From the NCBI GenBank assembly GCA_942491185.1, contig CALOAB010000020.1:1-64000 (forward strand): a stretch of 64,000 nt of DNA. Reading direction: 5' to 3'. The notes under the pieces were generated by a model. It worked only from the letters and a program-made list of their open reading frames with translations. It searched no databases and was not told where the DNA came from. Source of the stretch: SLRI01 sp942491185 (GTDB lineage: Bacteria > Pseudomonadota > Alphaproteobacteria > Geminicoccales > Geminicoccaceae). The translations under genes were made by a program, and so were the position numbers. Positions 43,446 to 52,945 of the stretch are shown here, in pieces. How positions within the stretch are numbered: position 1 is the first letter of the stretch; every line of letters begins with the position of its first letter.

Positions 43446-44003
43446 CTAGGCGGCCTTCCACTTGATCGAGCAGCCCATGGACGGGATCTGCTGAATGGTG
43501 GTCTGGCCGGTCTGGGCCACTTCCTGCATCGCCAGATACAGCTCGCGCTTGGCGTTGGCGGCAGCCGACTCCTTCTTCGATTCGTCGAGCCGGCCCCGAT
43601 AGCGGAGCTTCAGATCGGCGTCGTAGCCGAAGAAATCGGGCGTGCAGATGGCGCCATAGGCCTTCGCCACCGCCTGGCTCTCGTCATGCAGATAGGGGAA
43701 TGGAAACTGCTTCTCCGAGGCCCAGCGGCGCATGTTGTCGAAGCTGTCGGCCGGGTAGTTCTCGGCATCGTTGGCCGAGATCGCCACCGTGTTGACGCCC
43801 AGTGCCTGCAGGTCCTTCGCATCGCGGATCAGGCGGTCGATGATCGCCTTCACATACGGGCAGTGGTTGCACATGAAGACGATGACCAGGCCGTTGGGCC
43901 CGCGGGCGCTCTCCAGGGTCACGGTCTCGCCGGTCGTGCTGGGCAGGCTGAAATCGAGCGCCGTGCTGCCGAGCTCGGCCTCGGGCGTGCTCAAGGACAC
44001 CAT
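43446..44003 (-). CDS. Thioredoxin-fold (AhpC/TSA-like) protein
   Basis: This 185-residue protein has the CNHCPYVKAIIDRLI motif: CxxC embedded as CNHC, typical of the resA/TlpA-like peroxiredoxin subgroup without signal peptide. The preceding LDFSLPSTTGETVTLESARG is the TSA strand region and GAICTPDFFGYDADLKLRYR holds the cis-Pro loop. It is probably a cytosolic thiol oxidoreductase. Ends five bases before ubiD and is likely in the same transcript. Confidence 0.88.
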   Translation of the reverse strand: MVSLSTPEAELGSTALDFSLPSTTGETVTLESARGPNGLVIVFMCNHCPYVKAIIDRLIRDAKDLQALGVNTVAISANDAENYPADSFDNMRRWASEKQFPFPYLHDESQAVAKAYGAICTPDFFGYDADLKLRYRGRLDESKKESAAANAKRELYLAMQEVAQTGQTTIQQIPSMGCSIKWKAA

Positions 44004-44129
44004 GACGATTCTCCCTCTGGCTGACGGATCAAGGGGCGGACCGGACCGAACGGCGCCGCCGCCCCGCTGAGCAGAGAAGGATGTATCACGGCAGGCGTTG
44101 CGGTCGAGTCGGTTGCGCTCGGGGCGCGC

Positions 44130-44990
44130 TCAACCGGTGTCGCGCTCGAGGCGGACGAGGACGGTGCCCTCATCGTCCGCGAGCGTCAGCGCGTCGGCGT
44201 CGAGCTGCCAGCTGGCGACAGCGTCGAGCGCCTGCAGATAGCGCTGCTCCTCGCCCATCGCCGGCTCGGGGCAGGCCATGCGGGTGGCGCCGATGTCGCC
44301 CATGGCGATCCGCTCACCGTCGATCTCCGCACTGCCGAAATAGCGGTTGCAGCCGCCGCTGCCACTGATGCCGCCCTCGGCATCGATGGCGAGCGTGGGC
44401 GAGACGCCGTCCGCCACCGGCTCGCCGGCGATCTCGACCACCCGCCACGCGCTCTCCAGGATCAACGGCACAGCCGCCGCGTCGCTGGTTTCGCCGCTGC
44501 CGGTCGCTGCAGCATCGCTCGTGTCGGCGTCTTGCGGGTCAGCCGATTCGCCAGCACCGGCCGGCGGCTCAGGCAGGCGGCTGGCGAGGGTCGAGGTCCG
44601 CTGCCGGTCATGGTCGATTCGGCAGGCAAGGCGATGGTCGGCCGAATCGGTGCCGGCGCCGACCTGCAGCTCGACCAGGTGGCAGTCGAGATCGCGGTAG
44701 AGCTGGAAGGCGGCCTGGCCCTGGCCGAGCGTGCGGCTGGCCCGCTGGTTGCCGGTGATCGCATCCAGGCCGGCATAGAGATCTATCGCCGCCTGCAAGG
44801 TCGCTGCGAGCTCCGCTGCGGCTTCGCGCTCGAGCAGCTCGAGGCAGGCGCTGCGCTCGGTCGGTGCGCCGGTGCAGTCGTCCATGGCATCGGCTGCGGC
44901 GAGCCCCGGTGTGGCGATCGCAAGCGCCGCGCTGGCAACCAGACCGCGCCAGAAGCGATGCTCAAGTGACGAGCGAACGGATGATGTCAT
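44130..44990 (-). CDS. LprI-like plus META-domain envelope protein
   Basis: This 286-residue exported protein has a signal segment WRGLVASAALAIATPGLAAA at about 13-33. Residues about 35-135 are a lysozyme-inhibitor LprI/DUF1311-like domain with conserved cysteines (DDCTGAPTERSACLELLERE, CHLVELQ, RLACRIDHDRQ). An Ala/Asp/Pro-rich linker follows, then a META (HslJ-like) domain from about 185: AWRVVEIAGEPVADG, GSGGCNRYFGSAEIDG and ATRMACPEPAMGEEQRYLQA. The start overlaps the 3' end of acoC by 29 bases, so it may be co-expressed although functionally unrelated. Role in inhibiting host or bacterial lysozyme is family-based inference. Confidence 0.75.
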   Translation of the reverse strand: MTSSVRSSLEHRFWRGLVASAALAIATPGLAAADAMDDCTGAPTERSACLELLEREAAAELAATLQAAIDLYAGLDAITGNQRASRTLGQGQAAFQLYRDLDCHLVELQVGAGTDSADHRLACRIDHDRQRTSTLASRLPEPPAGAGESADPQDADTSDAAATGSGETSDAAAVPLILESAWRVVEIAGEPVADGVSPTLAIDAEGGISGSGGCNRYFGSAEIDGERIAMGDIGATRMACPEPAMGEEQRYLQALDAVASWQLDADALTLADDEGTVLVRLERDTG

Positions 44991-46074
44991 TGACGTCGGC
45001 GGCCTTTTCCATGTGCGGCATGTGCCCGGCATCGTCGAACGTCGTGACCGTGATGGCGGCAGGAAGCCCATCGCTGTGCGCAGGTGGAATGATCTGGTCC
45101 TGCTTGCCGACGACGATCCGGACGGGAACTTTAAGCCCGTCGAGTCGATCGCGCAATTTCGCCTTCTGGTTGCCGGCCGGAAAGCAGCCGTCCCGCAACG
45201 TGGCCAGCGCCTGGTCGACGCCGTCGAGGCGCTTGAACTTCAAGACGTCCTCGATCATGTCCTTGGAGATCATCTCGGGCTGAGCGACCAGCATCTCGAG
45301 CACCGGGCGCAGCTTCTTCGCCCGCTTCTCGGCGATGAAGCCGTTGATGTAGTCCATGTTGATCTCGGCGCCGAGCCCGGCAGGTGACATCGCGGTGACG
45401 CTCGCCACCCGATCGGCGTTGTCGAGCGCCATGGCGAGCGCGATGGCGCCGCCCATCGAATGGCCGACCAGATGCGCCTTCTTGACGCCCTTGGCGTCCA
45501 TGAAGGCGAGCACGGCCTTGGCGAGCGAGGCAACGTCGCCGTCGCCGACCTCCTTGGTCGAGCGGCCGTGCCCGGGCAGGTCGATGGCGTAGGTGGTGTG
45601 GCTGGCGCTCAGCTCTTCCTGGTTGAACATCCAGTTGTTGAGGTCGCCGCCGTAGCCGTGGATGAAGATGATCGGGTCGCCAGCACCATCGCCCAGTGCG
45701 AGGTGGCTGATGCGGCCCGCAGCGGTCTCGATGTCCTCGGGCTCAGGGCCGCCGGCGTCTGTGTCCTCGACCACGAAATTGGCCTTGAAGTCATCGACGA
45801 AGGCATCGACGTCGGCGTCGCTGACGGCGGCTGGTGCGACAACGCCGATCAGATAGGCCACCGGCACCGTCTCACCGTCGGCGACGACGATCTTGCGAAG
45901 TGTGCCATCGATCGGGCTCTCGAAGACGTTGGCGATCTTCGACGTCTCGATGTCGACGATCTCCTGCCCCTTCTTGATCTCCGCCCCCTCGGCCACGTGC
46001 CATTGGGCGATCATGCCCTCCTGCATGGCGAGGCCCCATTTCGGCATGACGATCATCTCGATGGTGTCGCTCAT
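44962..46074 (-). CDS. acoC: Acetoin dehydrogenase E2-type protein, lipoyl domain plus alpha/beta hydrolase
   Basis: In this 370-residue protein, residues 1-80 are a biotin/lipoyl domain with the lipoylated K46 in IETSKIANVFESP. From about 120 a lipase-like alpha/beta hydrolase follows with IFIHGYGGDLNNW, nucleophile S206 in LVGHSMGGAIAL and the late DAGHMPHMEK His. This architecture is the AcoC E2 of acetoin cleavage, which passes the acetyl group to CoA. It is third in the acoABC order. A strong GC hairpin separates it from acoB. Confidence 0.92.
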   Translation of the reverse strand: MSDTIEMIVMPKWGLAMQEGMIAQWHVAEGAEIKKGQEIVDIETSKIANVFESPIDGTLRKIVVADGETVPVAYLIGVVAPAAVSDADVDAFVDDFKANFVVEDTDAGGPEPEDIETAAGRISHLALGDGAGDPIIFIHGYGGDLNNWMFNQEELSASHTTYAIDLPGHGRSTKEVGDGDVASLAKAVLAFMDAKGVKKAHLVGHSMGGAIALAMALDNADRVASVTAMSPAGLGAEINMDYINGFIAEKRAKKLRPVLEMLVAQPEMISKDMIEDVLKFKRLDGVDQALATLRDGCFPAGNQKAKLRDRLDGLKVPVRIVVGKQDQIIPPAHSDGLPAAITVTTFDDAGHMPHMEKAADVNDIIRSLVT

Positions 46075-46107
46075 GGTGACGGCGTTCCCTGTGATCCTGG
46101 ACGAATT

Positions 46108-46133
46108 GCGGCGGCGCCCGCTCGGGCGCCGCC
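46108..46133 (-). other. Strong GC hairpin between acoB and acoC
   Basis: CGGCGGCGCCC and GGGCGCCGCCG pair perfectly over 11 bp around the four-base loop GCTC. On the transcribed minus strand no T-run follows, so it is not a standard terminator for these genes. It could stabilise the upstream mRNA or tune acoC expression. On the plus strand it is followed by TCTCTTTCTT, terminator-like, but no plus-strand gene ends here. Confidence 0.6.
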
Positions 46134-46155
46134 GTCTCTTTCTTGTGGGTCTCGG

Positions 46156-47185
46156 TTATTCGGCGGCCTGGGCCGTGCCGTGGCCCATCACGTCACGCAC
46201 CGCGGCCTCGATCTTGGCGACGCTCGGGATGTAGAGATCCTCGAGCGCGGATGAGAACGGCACCGGTGAGTGCGGTGCCGTCACCATCTTCACCGGCGCC
46301 TTCAGCGCCCCGAAGATCTCCTGCACGCAGAGTGCCGCGATGTCGGTCGCCATGTTGCAGCGCGGATGCGCCTCGTCGACCACGACCACCCGGCCGGTCT
46401 CCTCGCAGGTCTCGAGGATCGTGTCCTTGTCGAGCGGCGAGGTGGTCCGCGGGTCGACGACGGTGCACGAGATGCCCGCCTTCTCGAGGTTGTCGGCCGC
46501 CTCGTTGGCGAGGTTCACCATCCGGCCGAAGGCGATGATGGTGACGTCGTCGCCCTCGCGGGTGACGTTCGCCTCGCCGAACGGGATGGTGTAGGCCTCG
46601 TCCGGGACCTCCATCTCGTCGTCGTACATCGCCTTGTGCTCGAAGAAGATGACCGGATCGTCGTCACGGATGGCCTGGGCCAGGAGACCCTTGGCCTCGT
46701 AGGCATTGGACGGCAGCACCACCTTCAGACCCGGGAATGTGGGTGAAGAGCGGGTAGAGGCACTGGCTGTGCTGCGAGGCGGCGCGGAAGCCGGCGCCGT
46801 ACATGGTGCGGATGGTCAAGGGCGTGACCGCCTTGCCGCCGAACATGTACTTGAACTTGGCCGCCTGGTTGAAGATCTGGTCGAAGCAGACGCCCATGAA
46901 GTCGACGAACATCAGCTCGGCCACCGGCCGGAGGCCCGTGGCGGCGGCACCGGCGGCAGCACCGATGAAGGCGCTTTCGGTGATCGGCGTATCGAGCACG
47001 CGGTCACGGGTGAAGACCGGCATGATGCCCTTGGTGACGCCCAACGGGCCGCCCCAGGCATCCTGCTCGCCGGGGGCACCCATGCCACCGGAGATGTCCT
47101 CGCCCATGATGATGACACGATGGTCGCGCTCCATCTCCTGACGGAGCGCCTCGTTGATCGCCTGACGGTAGCTTTTCTTCGGCAT
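46156..47185 (-). pseudogene. acoB: Acetoin/pyruvate dehydrogenase E1 beta subunit, one frameshift
   Basis: The N-terminal frame reads SYRQAINEALRQEMERDHRV, MGEDISGGMGAPGEQDAWGG and GLRPVAELMFVDFMGVCFDQ, the E1-beta TPP-binding region. One extra base in 46731-46739 breaks it after YPLFTHIPG; the corrected reading is GLKVVLPSNAYEAKGLLAQA, then IFFEHKAMYD, NLEKAGISCTVVDPRTTSPL and VVVDEAHPRCNMATDIAAL to the end. The corrected product would be about 342 residues, normal for AcoB. Given the intact acoA and acoC, a sequence error is as likely as true loss. Confidence 0.88.
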
Positions 47186-47197
47186 GGCTTATGCTCC

Positions 47198-48166
47198 TCA
47201 GTAGGCAGAGGTGTAGACGTCGGTGAGCAGATCGGCCTCGGTCGGCATGGCGCCGGCCTTGGCCTCGACCACGTGCTGCGCGATCTTCTCGCGGCATTCC
47301 TTGTCGACCGCGTCCATGGCATCGCTGTCCAGGAGGCCGGCCTCGGTGACGCGGTTCCTGAAGATCATCAGCGAGTCCTTCTCGGCCTTGACCTTTTCGA
47401 TCTCGCCCGCCCCCTTGTAGCTGATGGCATCGCCCTCGAAGTGGCCGTAATAGCGGTTGAGGCGCACATGAAGGAGCGACGGACCGCCGCCGTCGCGGGC
47501 CTGCTCGATGGCCTCGCGCGCGGCCTCCCAGACGGCGAAGAAGTCGTGCCCGTCGACCTCATAAGCCTTCATGCCGAAGCCCTTGGCGCGGTCGACCTGG
47601 CTGCCCGCCACCGACCATTTGGAAGCGGTCGATTCGGCGTAGCCATTGTCCTCGACCACGAAGATCGCCGGCAGGTTCCAGACCTTGGCCAGGTTGTAGC
47701 TCTCGAAGGTCGTGCCCTGGTTCGAGGCACCGTCGCCGACGAAGGCGATGGCGACGCCGCCGGTCTTCAGATACTTGGCCGAAAGCGCAGCACCGCAGAT
47801 CAAAGGCGGGCCGCCGCCGACGATGCCATTGGCACCCATCATCCCCTTCGACATGTCGGCGATGTGCATCGAGCCGCCCTTGCCGCCGCACAAGCCTTCC
47901 TTGCGGCCGAAGATCTCGAACATCATGCCGCGCTCATCGCAGTTCTTGGCGATGCAGTGGCCGTGCCCGCGGTGGGTGGAGGCAATGGCATCGCGGTCGT
48001 CGAGATGCATGCAGACACCGACGCCCGACGCTTCCTCGCCGGCGTAAAGGTGAACGAAGCCCGGAATATTGCCGGCCGAGAACTCCTCGTGCACGGCATC
48101 CTCGAACTCGCGGATCATCCGCATCTTGCTGTAGGCCTTGAGCAGATCGTCACGGCTCAATTGCAT
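47198..48166 (-). CDS. acoA: Acetoin dehydrogenase E1 alpha subunit (TPP-dependent)
   Basis: In this 322-residue E1 alpha the TPP-binding motif is GDGASNQGT (144-152) ending at N174 in VVEDNGYAES. The substrate-channel THRGHGHCIAKNCD and GGKGGSMHIADMSKGMMGAN are conserved family elements. The enzyme decarboxylates/cleaves acetoin or a 2-oxo acid with AcoB and passes the product to the AcoC lipoyl arm. It follows the sugar-type ABC ATPase gene by about 57 bases on the same strand, tying import to this catabolic step. Confidence 0.92.
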   Translation of the reverse strand: MQLSRDDLLKAYSKMRMIREFEDAVHEEFSAGNIPGFVHLYAGEEASGVGVCMHLDDRDAIASTHRGHGHCIAKNCDERGMMFEIFGRKEGLCGGKGGSMHIADMSKGMMGANGIVGGGPPLICGAALSAKYLKTGGVAIAFVGDGASNQGTTFESYNLAKVWNLPAIFVVEDNGYAESTASKWSVAGSQVDRAKGFGMKAYEVDGHDFFAVWEAAREAIEQARDGGGPSLLHVRLNRYYGHFEGDAISYKGAGEIEKVKAEKDSLMIFRNRVTEAGLLDSDAMDAVDKECREKIAQHVVEAKAGAMPTEADLLTDVYTSAY

Positions 48167-48223
48167 TGTGGACCTCCCTGGTGTGCCGAATGCTCGAGCA
48201 TCGGTCTGAAGTTGGAACTATCG

Positions 48224-49315
48224 TCAGAAGTAGGCCAGGCCAGTGTCGCGGGCGAAGAGGTGCCAACGCGAGGTGTCGAAGCTGATGTGACAGGCATCGC
48301 CGCGCCTGCCGGCGAAGTCCGGGTGCGTCTTCACCATGAACTTGTCGGCGCCGATGGCCATGTCGACCAGCATGTCGCCGCCCAAGGGCTCGGTGACCAG
48401 GATGTCGCCGGCGATGCTCCCTGCCTGGGCGTCGGTGGCGATGCTGATCTGGTCGGGCCGGATGCCCATCTTCATGTCTGGCGCGGTCGCCTGCTCGCGG
48501 AGCAGTGCCGCCTGCGCCTCGGTCACCGGCACGGCGAAGGCCGGATGGACGACGATGATCTGGCCGTCTCGCTCCTCGATCCGGCAATCGACGAAGTTCA
48601 TCGGCGGCTCGCCGACGAAGCCCGCCACCCACTCGTTGACCGGGTGGTTGTAGATCTCCAATGGCGTGCCGAACTGCTGGAGCACGCCCTCGTGCATGAC
48701 CGCGATCCGATCCGCCATGGACAGCGCCTCGAGCTGGTCGTGGGTGACGTAGATCATCGTCGTGCCCAGCTCGCGCTGCATGATCTTCAGCTCGCCGCGC
48801 ATATGCGCCCGGAGCTTGGCATCGAGATGGGCGATCGGCTCGTCGAAGAGGAAGAGCTGCGGCTCGCGGACGATGGCGCGGCCGATGGCGACGCGCTGCT
48901 TCTGACCGCCCGAGAGCTCCTGCGGCTTGCGGTCGAGCAGATGGCCGATCTGCAGGAGGTCGGCGGCTTTTTGGACCTTCTGTGTGACGGTCGCTCGATC
49001 GGTGCCGCGCAGGATCAGCGAGTTGGCGATATTGTCGTGCACCGACTTGTGCGGGTAGAGCGCGTAGTTCTCGAAGACCATGGCGATGTCACGGTCCTTG
49101 GGCGGCAGGTCGTTGATCCGCTTCGACCCGAACCGGATATCGCCCGCCGAGATGTGCTCGAGCCCGGCCAGCATGCGCAGCGTCGATGACTTGCCGCAAC
49201 CCGACGGCCCGAGCACGCACAAGAACTCGCCGTCGACGCAGTCGAGGTTGAGGTCTTTGACCGCCTCGGTCTTGCCGTAATACTTCCAGACTTTGTCGAT
49301 CGTAACGGAAGCCAT
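48224..49315 (-). CDS. Sugar/polyol ABC transporter ATP-binding protein (UgpC/MalK-type)
   Basis: In this 363-residue ATPase, Walker A is GPSGCGKSS, the Q-loop is MVFENYALYPHKSV, the signature is LSGGQKQRVAIGRA, Walker B is LFLFDEPIAHLDAKLR and the H-loop is YVTHDQLEAL. The C-terminal TOBE/regulatory domain contains GIRPDQISIA. The D-loop region reads IAHLD where most relatives have LSNLD. A single ATPase gene would form a homodimer under the two permeases encoded upstream. Confidence 0.93.
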   Translation of the reverse strand: MASVTIDKVWKYYGKTEAVKDLNLDCVDGEFLCVLGPSGCGKSSTLRMLAGLEHISAGDIRFGSKRINDLPPKDRDIAMVFENYALYPHKSVHDNIANSLILRGTDRATVTQKVQKAADLLQIGHLLDRKPQELSGGQKQRVAIGRAIVREPQLFLFDEPIAHLDAKLRAHMRGELKIMQRELGTTMIYVTHDQLEALSMADRIAVMHEGVLQQFGTPLEIYNHPVNEWVAGFVGEPPMNFVDCRIEERDGQIIVVHPAFAVPVTEAQAALLREQATAPDMKMGIRPDQISIATDAQAGSIAGDILVTEPLGGDMLVDMAIGADKFMVKTHPDFAGRRGDACHISFDTSRWHLFARDTGLAYF

Positions 49316-49358
49316 CGAATTCCCTGTTGCGCTAACGCTTCTTTACTCGAGCGAATGG

Positions 49359-50237
49359 CTACTCTTTCACGGCGCCCATGGTGAGACCGGCGACGAGATA
49401 ACGGCGGATGAGCAGGCCCAAGAACATCATCGGCAGTGTGGTGACGACGCCCGCGGCCATGATCTTGCCCCACTGGATATTTTGCGGCTGGACCAGCTCC
49501 TTGGTCGCGACGGGCAGGGTCTTGGCACCGCCCGAGCCGATGATCGAGGCGAAGAGGAAGTCGTTCCAGGCAAACAGGATGCAGAGCACGAGAAAGGCGC
49601 CGATGCCGGGGGCCACCAGCGGCAGGATCGAGAGGAAGGCCTGAAACCGCGTCGCACCATCGCACATCTGCGCTTCTTCGATGGCATAAGGCACGTTGTC
49701 GAAGAAGCCCTTCAGCATCCAGATCGCAAAGGGCAGGTTGAAGGTGGTGTAGGCGAGGATCAGCCCGGGCAGCGTGCCGACCAGGCCGAGGCCGCGGAAG
49801 ATCGCATAGAGCGGCACCATCACGGCCACCACGGGCGCCATGCGGGTGCTGATGATCCAAAAGAAAAGGTCCTGCTTGCCGCGGAAATTGTGCCTGGAGA
49901 GCGAGTAGGCGCACATCGAGCCCAGGACGACCGAGATGACCGCCGAGCCTGCGGAAGCGGCGATCGAGTTGAACATGTAGGTGCCGAAAGCGCCGTCGGC
50001 GAAGAGATCGGTGTAGTGCTTGAAGGTCGGCGTGAAGTCGAAGAAGAGCGTGATGCCGCCCCAGTCGCCGACGCGTGGCAGGTTGAACGCCTCGAGCAGG
50101 TCCTTGAAGGACGAGACGAACATGACGACCAGTGGCAGCAGCGTCCAGACGACGTAGACAGCGAGGAACACGGCGACGGCGACATTGATGGCCGTGCGCA
50201 GCGGCGAGCGGTATTGGACGATGTCAGAGGACGCCAT
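49359..50237 (-). CDS. Carbohydrate ABC transporter permease (MalG/UgpE-type)
   Basis: This 292-residue inner-membrane permease has six predicted spans. The cytoplasmic EAA motif appears as YAIEEAQMCDGATRFQAFLS and the end TMGAVKE is the usual short C-terminus. The N-terminal TLLPLVVMFVSSFKDLLEAF is typical of MalG. Its start codon overlaps the stop of the partner permease gene at 50237, indicating coupling. Confidence 0.92.
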   Translation of the reverse strand: MASSDIVQYRSPLRTAINVAVAVFLAVYVVWTLLPLVVMFVSSFKDLLEAFNLPRVGDWGGITLFFDFTPTFKHYTDLFADGAFGTYMFNSIAASAGSAVISVVLGSMCAYSLSRHNFRGKQDLFFWIISTRMAPVVAVMVPLYAIFRGLGLVGTLPGLILAYTTFNLPFAIWMLKGFFDNVPYAIEEAQMCDGATRFQAFLSILPLVAPGIGAFLVLCILFAWNDFLFASIIGSGGAKTLPVATKELVQPQNIQWGKIMAAGVVTTLPMMFLGLLIRRYLVAGLTMGAVKE

Positions 50238-51233
50238 CAGCTGTCTTCCGGCTTGGTTTGCGCGGTTGGTGATTGGAACACGCGCACCAGGATGAGGCCC
50301 AAGATGATGGTCACCGCGAGCAAGGTCAGCGCGATGGCAGCACCGCGGCCGAGCTTGAAGAACTGGAAGCTGACGTCGAAGAGGTAGGTCGGCAGGATCT
50401 TGGTGCTGTCCGCCGGACCACCGCCGGTGAGCACCAGGATGTGGTCGATGAAGCGGAAATTATCCATGAACCGCAAGAGGATGGCGATCAGCAGGAAGGG
50501 GTAGATATTGGGCAGCGTGATCTGGAAGAAATTGCGGATCTCGCCAGCACCATCGACCATGTTGGCCTCGATCTGGTCGCGCGGCACGCGCTTGAGGCCG
50601 GCCAGCACGATGAGCGTGATCAGCGGCGTCCACTGCCAGGTGTCGACAATGACGATGCCGATCATCGCCGTCGACGGGTCGCCCAGGATCGAGCGCTCGC
50701 CCAGGATCCCGGCACTCTGCATCAGCCAGTGGTACCAACCGAAGGTGGAGTTGTAGAGGTAGTACCAGACGAGGCCGGCCACGACTGGCGCCATCATCAT
50801 CGGCATCAAGAAGACCGTGACCAGGATCTTCTCGTAGCGCGAGCGGTTGAGGATGACCGCGAGCAGCAGGCCCAAGGCCCACCTGCAGCGTCATGCACAT
50901 GAAGCTGTACTGGGCGAGCAGCCACCAGCCGTCCTGGAACTTGCGGTCGCGGGTGAGCCGGGTCCAGTTCCTGAAATCGTTCCACTTGTCGCTGGCCGCA
51001 CCGACATCGACGTCGTGCAGGCTCATCCAGATGAGCCAGAAGAAGGGGTAGATGGTGATGCAGGCCAGCACGATGATCGCCGGCAGCATCAAGTAGAGGT
51101 AGTAGACCCTGGACGGCGTCGCGTTGATGGTCGGCGGCGCATAGCTGATCACCCGGACGCCGCCCTGCATCTCGGCCGCGGCATCGCCGCCACCGCGCGT
51201 CCATCGATCATCGCCTGCCGTCGTCGCCGCCAT
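50237..51233 (-). pseudogene. Carbohydrate ABC transporter permease (MalF/UgpA-type), one frameshift
   Basis: The N-terminal frame has VYYLYLMLPAIIVLACITIY and LIWMSLHDVDVGAASDKWND, then MTLQVG. One extra G at about 50877-50881 breaks it; with it removed the sequence runs LQVALGLLLAVILNRSRYEK and continues through MMMAPVVAGLVWYYLYNS and the EAA-like loop DQIEANMVDGAGEIRNFFQI to the end. The corrected protein would be about 331 residues with six spans. The rest of the importer is intact, so an error in the read is plausible. Confidence 0.85.
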
Positions 51234-51326
51234 TCGTGTCGCTTTGTCAGCCTATGGGAAGTCGACCCGTCCGGGCCGACAGTCGCCTGCCGGGCCGGAC
51301 GGGGCCGCCAAGTCCGTTGCCGGGTC

Positions 51327-52889
51327 TCAGAGCCCGTGCATGTCGTCGAGCTGCCAGCGGATCTCCTCGCAGGCTTCCTCGGCGCTGCTCTGACCGGCGA
51401 TGCAGCGCTGCACCTCGGTGGCCAGGATCTTGTGGTACTCGTTGGCCTCCGGGATCTTCGGCCCGAGCACGAAGTTCGGGTCGCGGATGCCGTGGTCGTA
51501 GACCGCATCGAAGGTCAGCGCGTTGGGCATCGTGGTCGGCCGCTGGCGGGCCGCCTGCACCTCGGGGATCTCCAGAACGGCCTTTCGGGTCGGCGTGCCA
51601 CCGACACCCTTCAAGACCTCGAACTGGGTGTTCTGCGAGGTCGACCAGATGGCGAAGAGGTAGGCGGCGCGCTGCAGATCCTCGGATGCACCGGCATTGA
51701 TGCCGATGCCGCCAATGCCGCAATTGGTGCCGTTGACGGCTTCGCCGCCATTGACGATCCACTCGGCCTCGCCCTTCGGGCAGACGGCATAGCCGGTCTT
51801 GCCGCCGGCGGCGCGGCTGGTCGCCTCGTCCTCGATCGAGGCTGCGAACTCGTGATACTGGACCTGCATGGCGATGTCGCCGGCCTGGTAGACCGTGTTC
51901 AGCTCGAGCGTGCCGTTGGCCAGGTTGTCGGGGTGGCTGACGTCGGCCTGATCCTTGAACTTCTGCATCATCAAGATCGACTGCTCGTCGCCCCAGCGGG
52001 CCGGGCCGGGCTCGCGTGAGCCGAGCTTGTCGTCGACGCCCTCGAAATCGGTCCAGCGGCCATGCGCGAAGAGCATGCGCTGGATATCGAGCTGGGTCGT
52101 CCAGGCGAAGCTGCCCTGATGCTGGGCGTAGCCGTAAGGCACGTCCTCGCGCCCGCCTTCGCGGACCTTCTTGAAGAAGGCGGCGAAGTCCTGGACGTTC
52201 TTCCAGGTGGTGTCGTTGGTGAACTCCATCCGATAGCCGTACTCGGCCTCGAAATCGGGGCTCAGCGCCTCGAACAGGTCCTGGCGGTAGAAGGTGCAGG
52301 CAACCGCGCAGTCATAGGGGAAGGCGACGATCCGGCCTTCGTCGTAGTAGACGCCGCAGGCGGTGAGGAAGTTCTCGAACCAGGCATCCTCGGCGAGGCC
52401 GTCCGGGTCTTGCGGCAGGGTATCGTCGGCCATGAACTTGGTCAGGTCGACGTAGAAATCGGCGAAGGGCGAGCCGATCGGCTTGTCCTGGACGTAGTTG
52501 AGATGGAAGTCGGCGCCGCCGCCACGCAAATCGATGCCGACCTTTTGCTGCACCACCGGCAGGTCGTCGGTGAGGATCTCCACCTCGATGCCGGTGAGGT
52601 CATAGAAGGGCTTGAGATTCTCGCGGATGGCGAAGGAGGGCGGGGTGTTCTCGCTCATGAAGACGAGCTTCGAGCCCTCGTACTGCTTCCACTTGGCGTC
52701 GTCGGAGGACTGGGCAAAGGCCGGGCGGCGGGTGATCACCGAATTGAGGCCGACGGCGATGGAGCCGGCGCCGAGCGCGGTCGCCGCACCACCACCGAGC
52801 TCGAGAAACTTGCGGCGGTTGACTCGCTTGAAGATTGCGTTCTTTGGCGCTTGGAACACAGCGGACCTCCCTGATTGACGGGCGGTCAT
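51327..52889 (-). CDS. Sugar-type ABC transporter substrate-binding protein, Tat-exported
   Basis: This 520-residue periplasmic protein has a twin-arginine signal NRRKFLELGGGAATALGAGS at about 23-42 with cleavage near AFAQS. The mature part is an extracellular solute-binding family 1 fold: LVFMSENTPPSFAIRENLKP, DLTGIEVEILTDDLPVVQQK and VYYDEGRIVAFPYDCAVACT. It is larger than most (about 460 mature residues), as in erythritol/polyol-like family members. First gene of the importer-acoABC unit. Ligand unknown; sugars, polyols or acetoin-related diols are possible. Confidence 0.9.
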   Translation of the reverse strand: MTARQSGRSAVFQAPKNAIFKRVNRRKFLELGGGAATALGAGSIAVGLNSVITRRPAFAQSSDDAKWKQYEGSKLVFMSENTPPSFAIRENLKPFYDLTGIEVEILTDDLPVVQQKVGIDLRGGGADFHLNYVQDKPIGSPFADFYVDLTKFMADDTLPQDPDGLAEDAWFENFLTACGVYYDEGRIVAFPYDCAVACTFYRQDLFEALSPDFEAEYGYRMEFTNDTTWKNVQDFAAFFKKVREGGREDVPYGYAQHQGSFAWTTQLDIQRMLFAHGRWTDFEGVDDKLGSREPGPARWGDEQSILMMQKFKDQADVSHPDNLANGTLELNTVYQAGDIAMQVQYHEFAASIEDEATSRAAGGKTGYAVCPKGEAEWIVNGGEAVNGTNCGIGGIGINAGASEDLQRAAYLFAIWSTSQNTQFEVLKGVGGTPTRKAVLEIPEVQAARQRPTTMPNALTFDAVYDHGIRDPNFVLGPKIPEANEYHKILATEVQRCIAGQSSAEEACEEIRWQLDDMHGL

Positions 52890-52945
52890 GAAGGCAAGGG
52901 TGGCACTGCCCCCCTGCTCCTAGCCATCCCGTCGTTGTTTGCTCC

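Noticed and set aside
46706..49189. An 827-residue plus-strand frame opposite acoB, acoA and the ABC ATPase
   Set aside because: Antisense to clear genes with strong motifs; composition is typical of a GC shadow frame.
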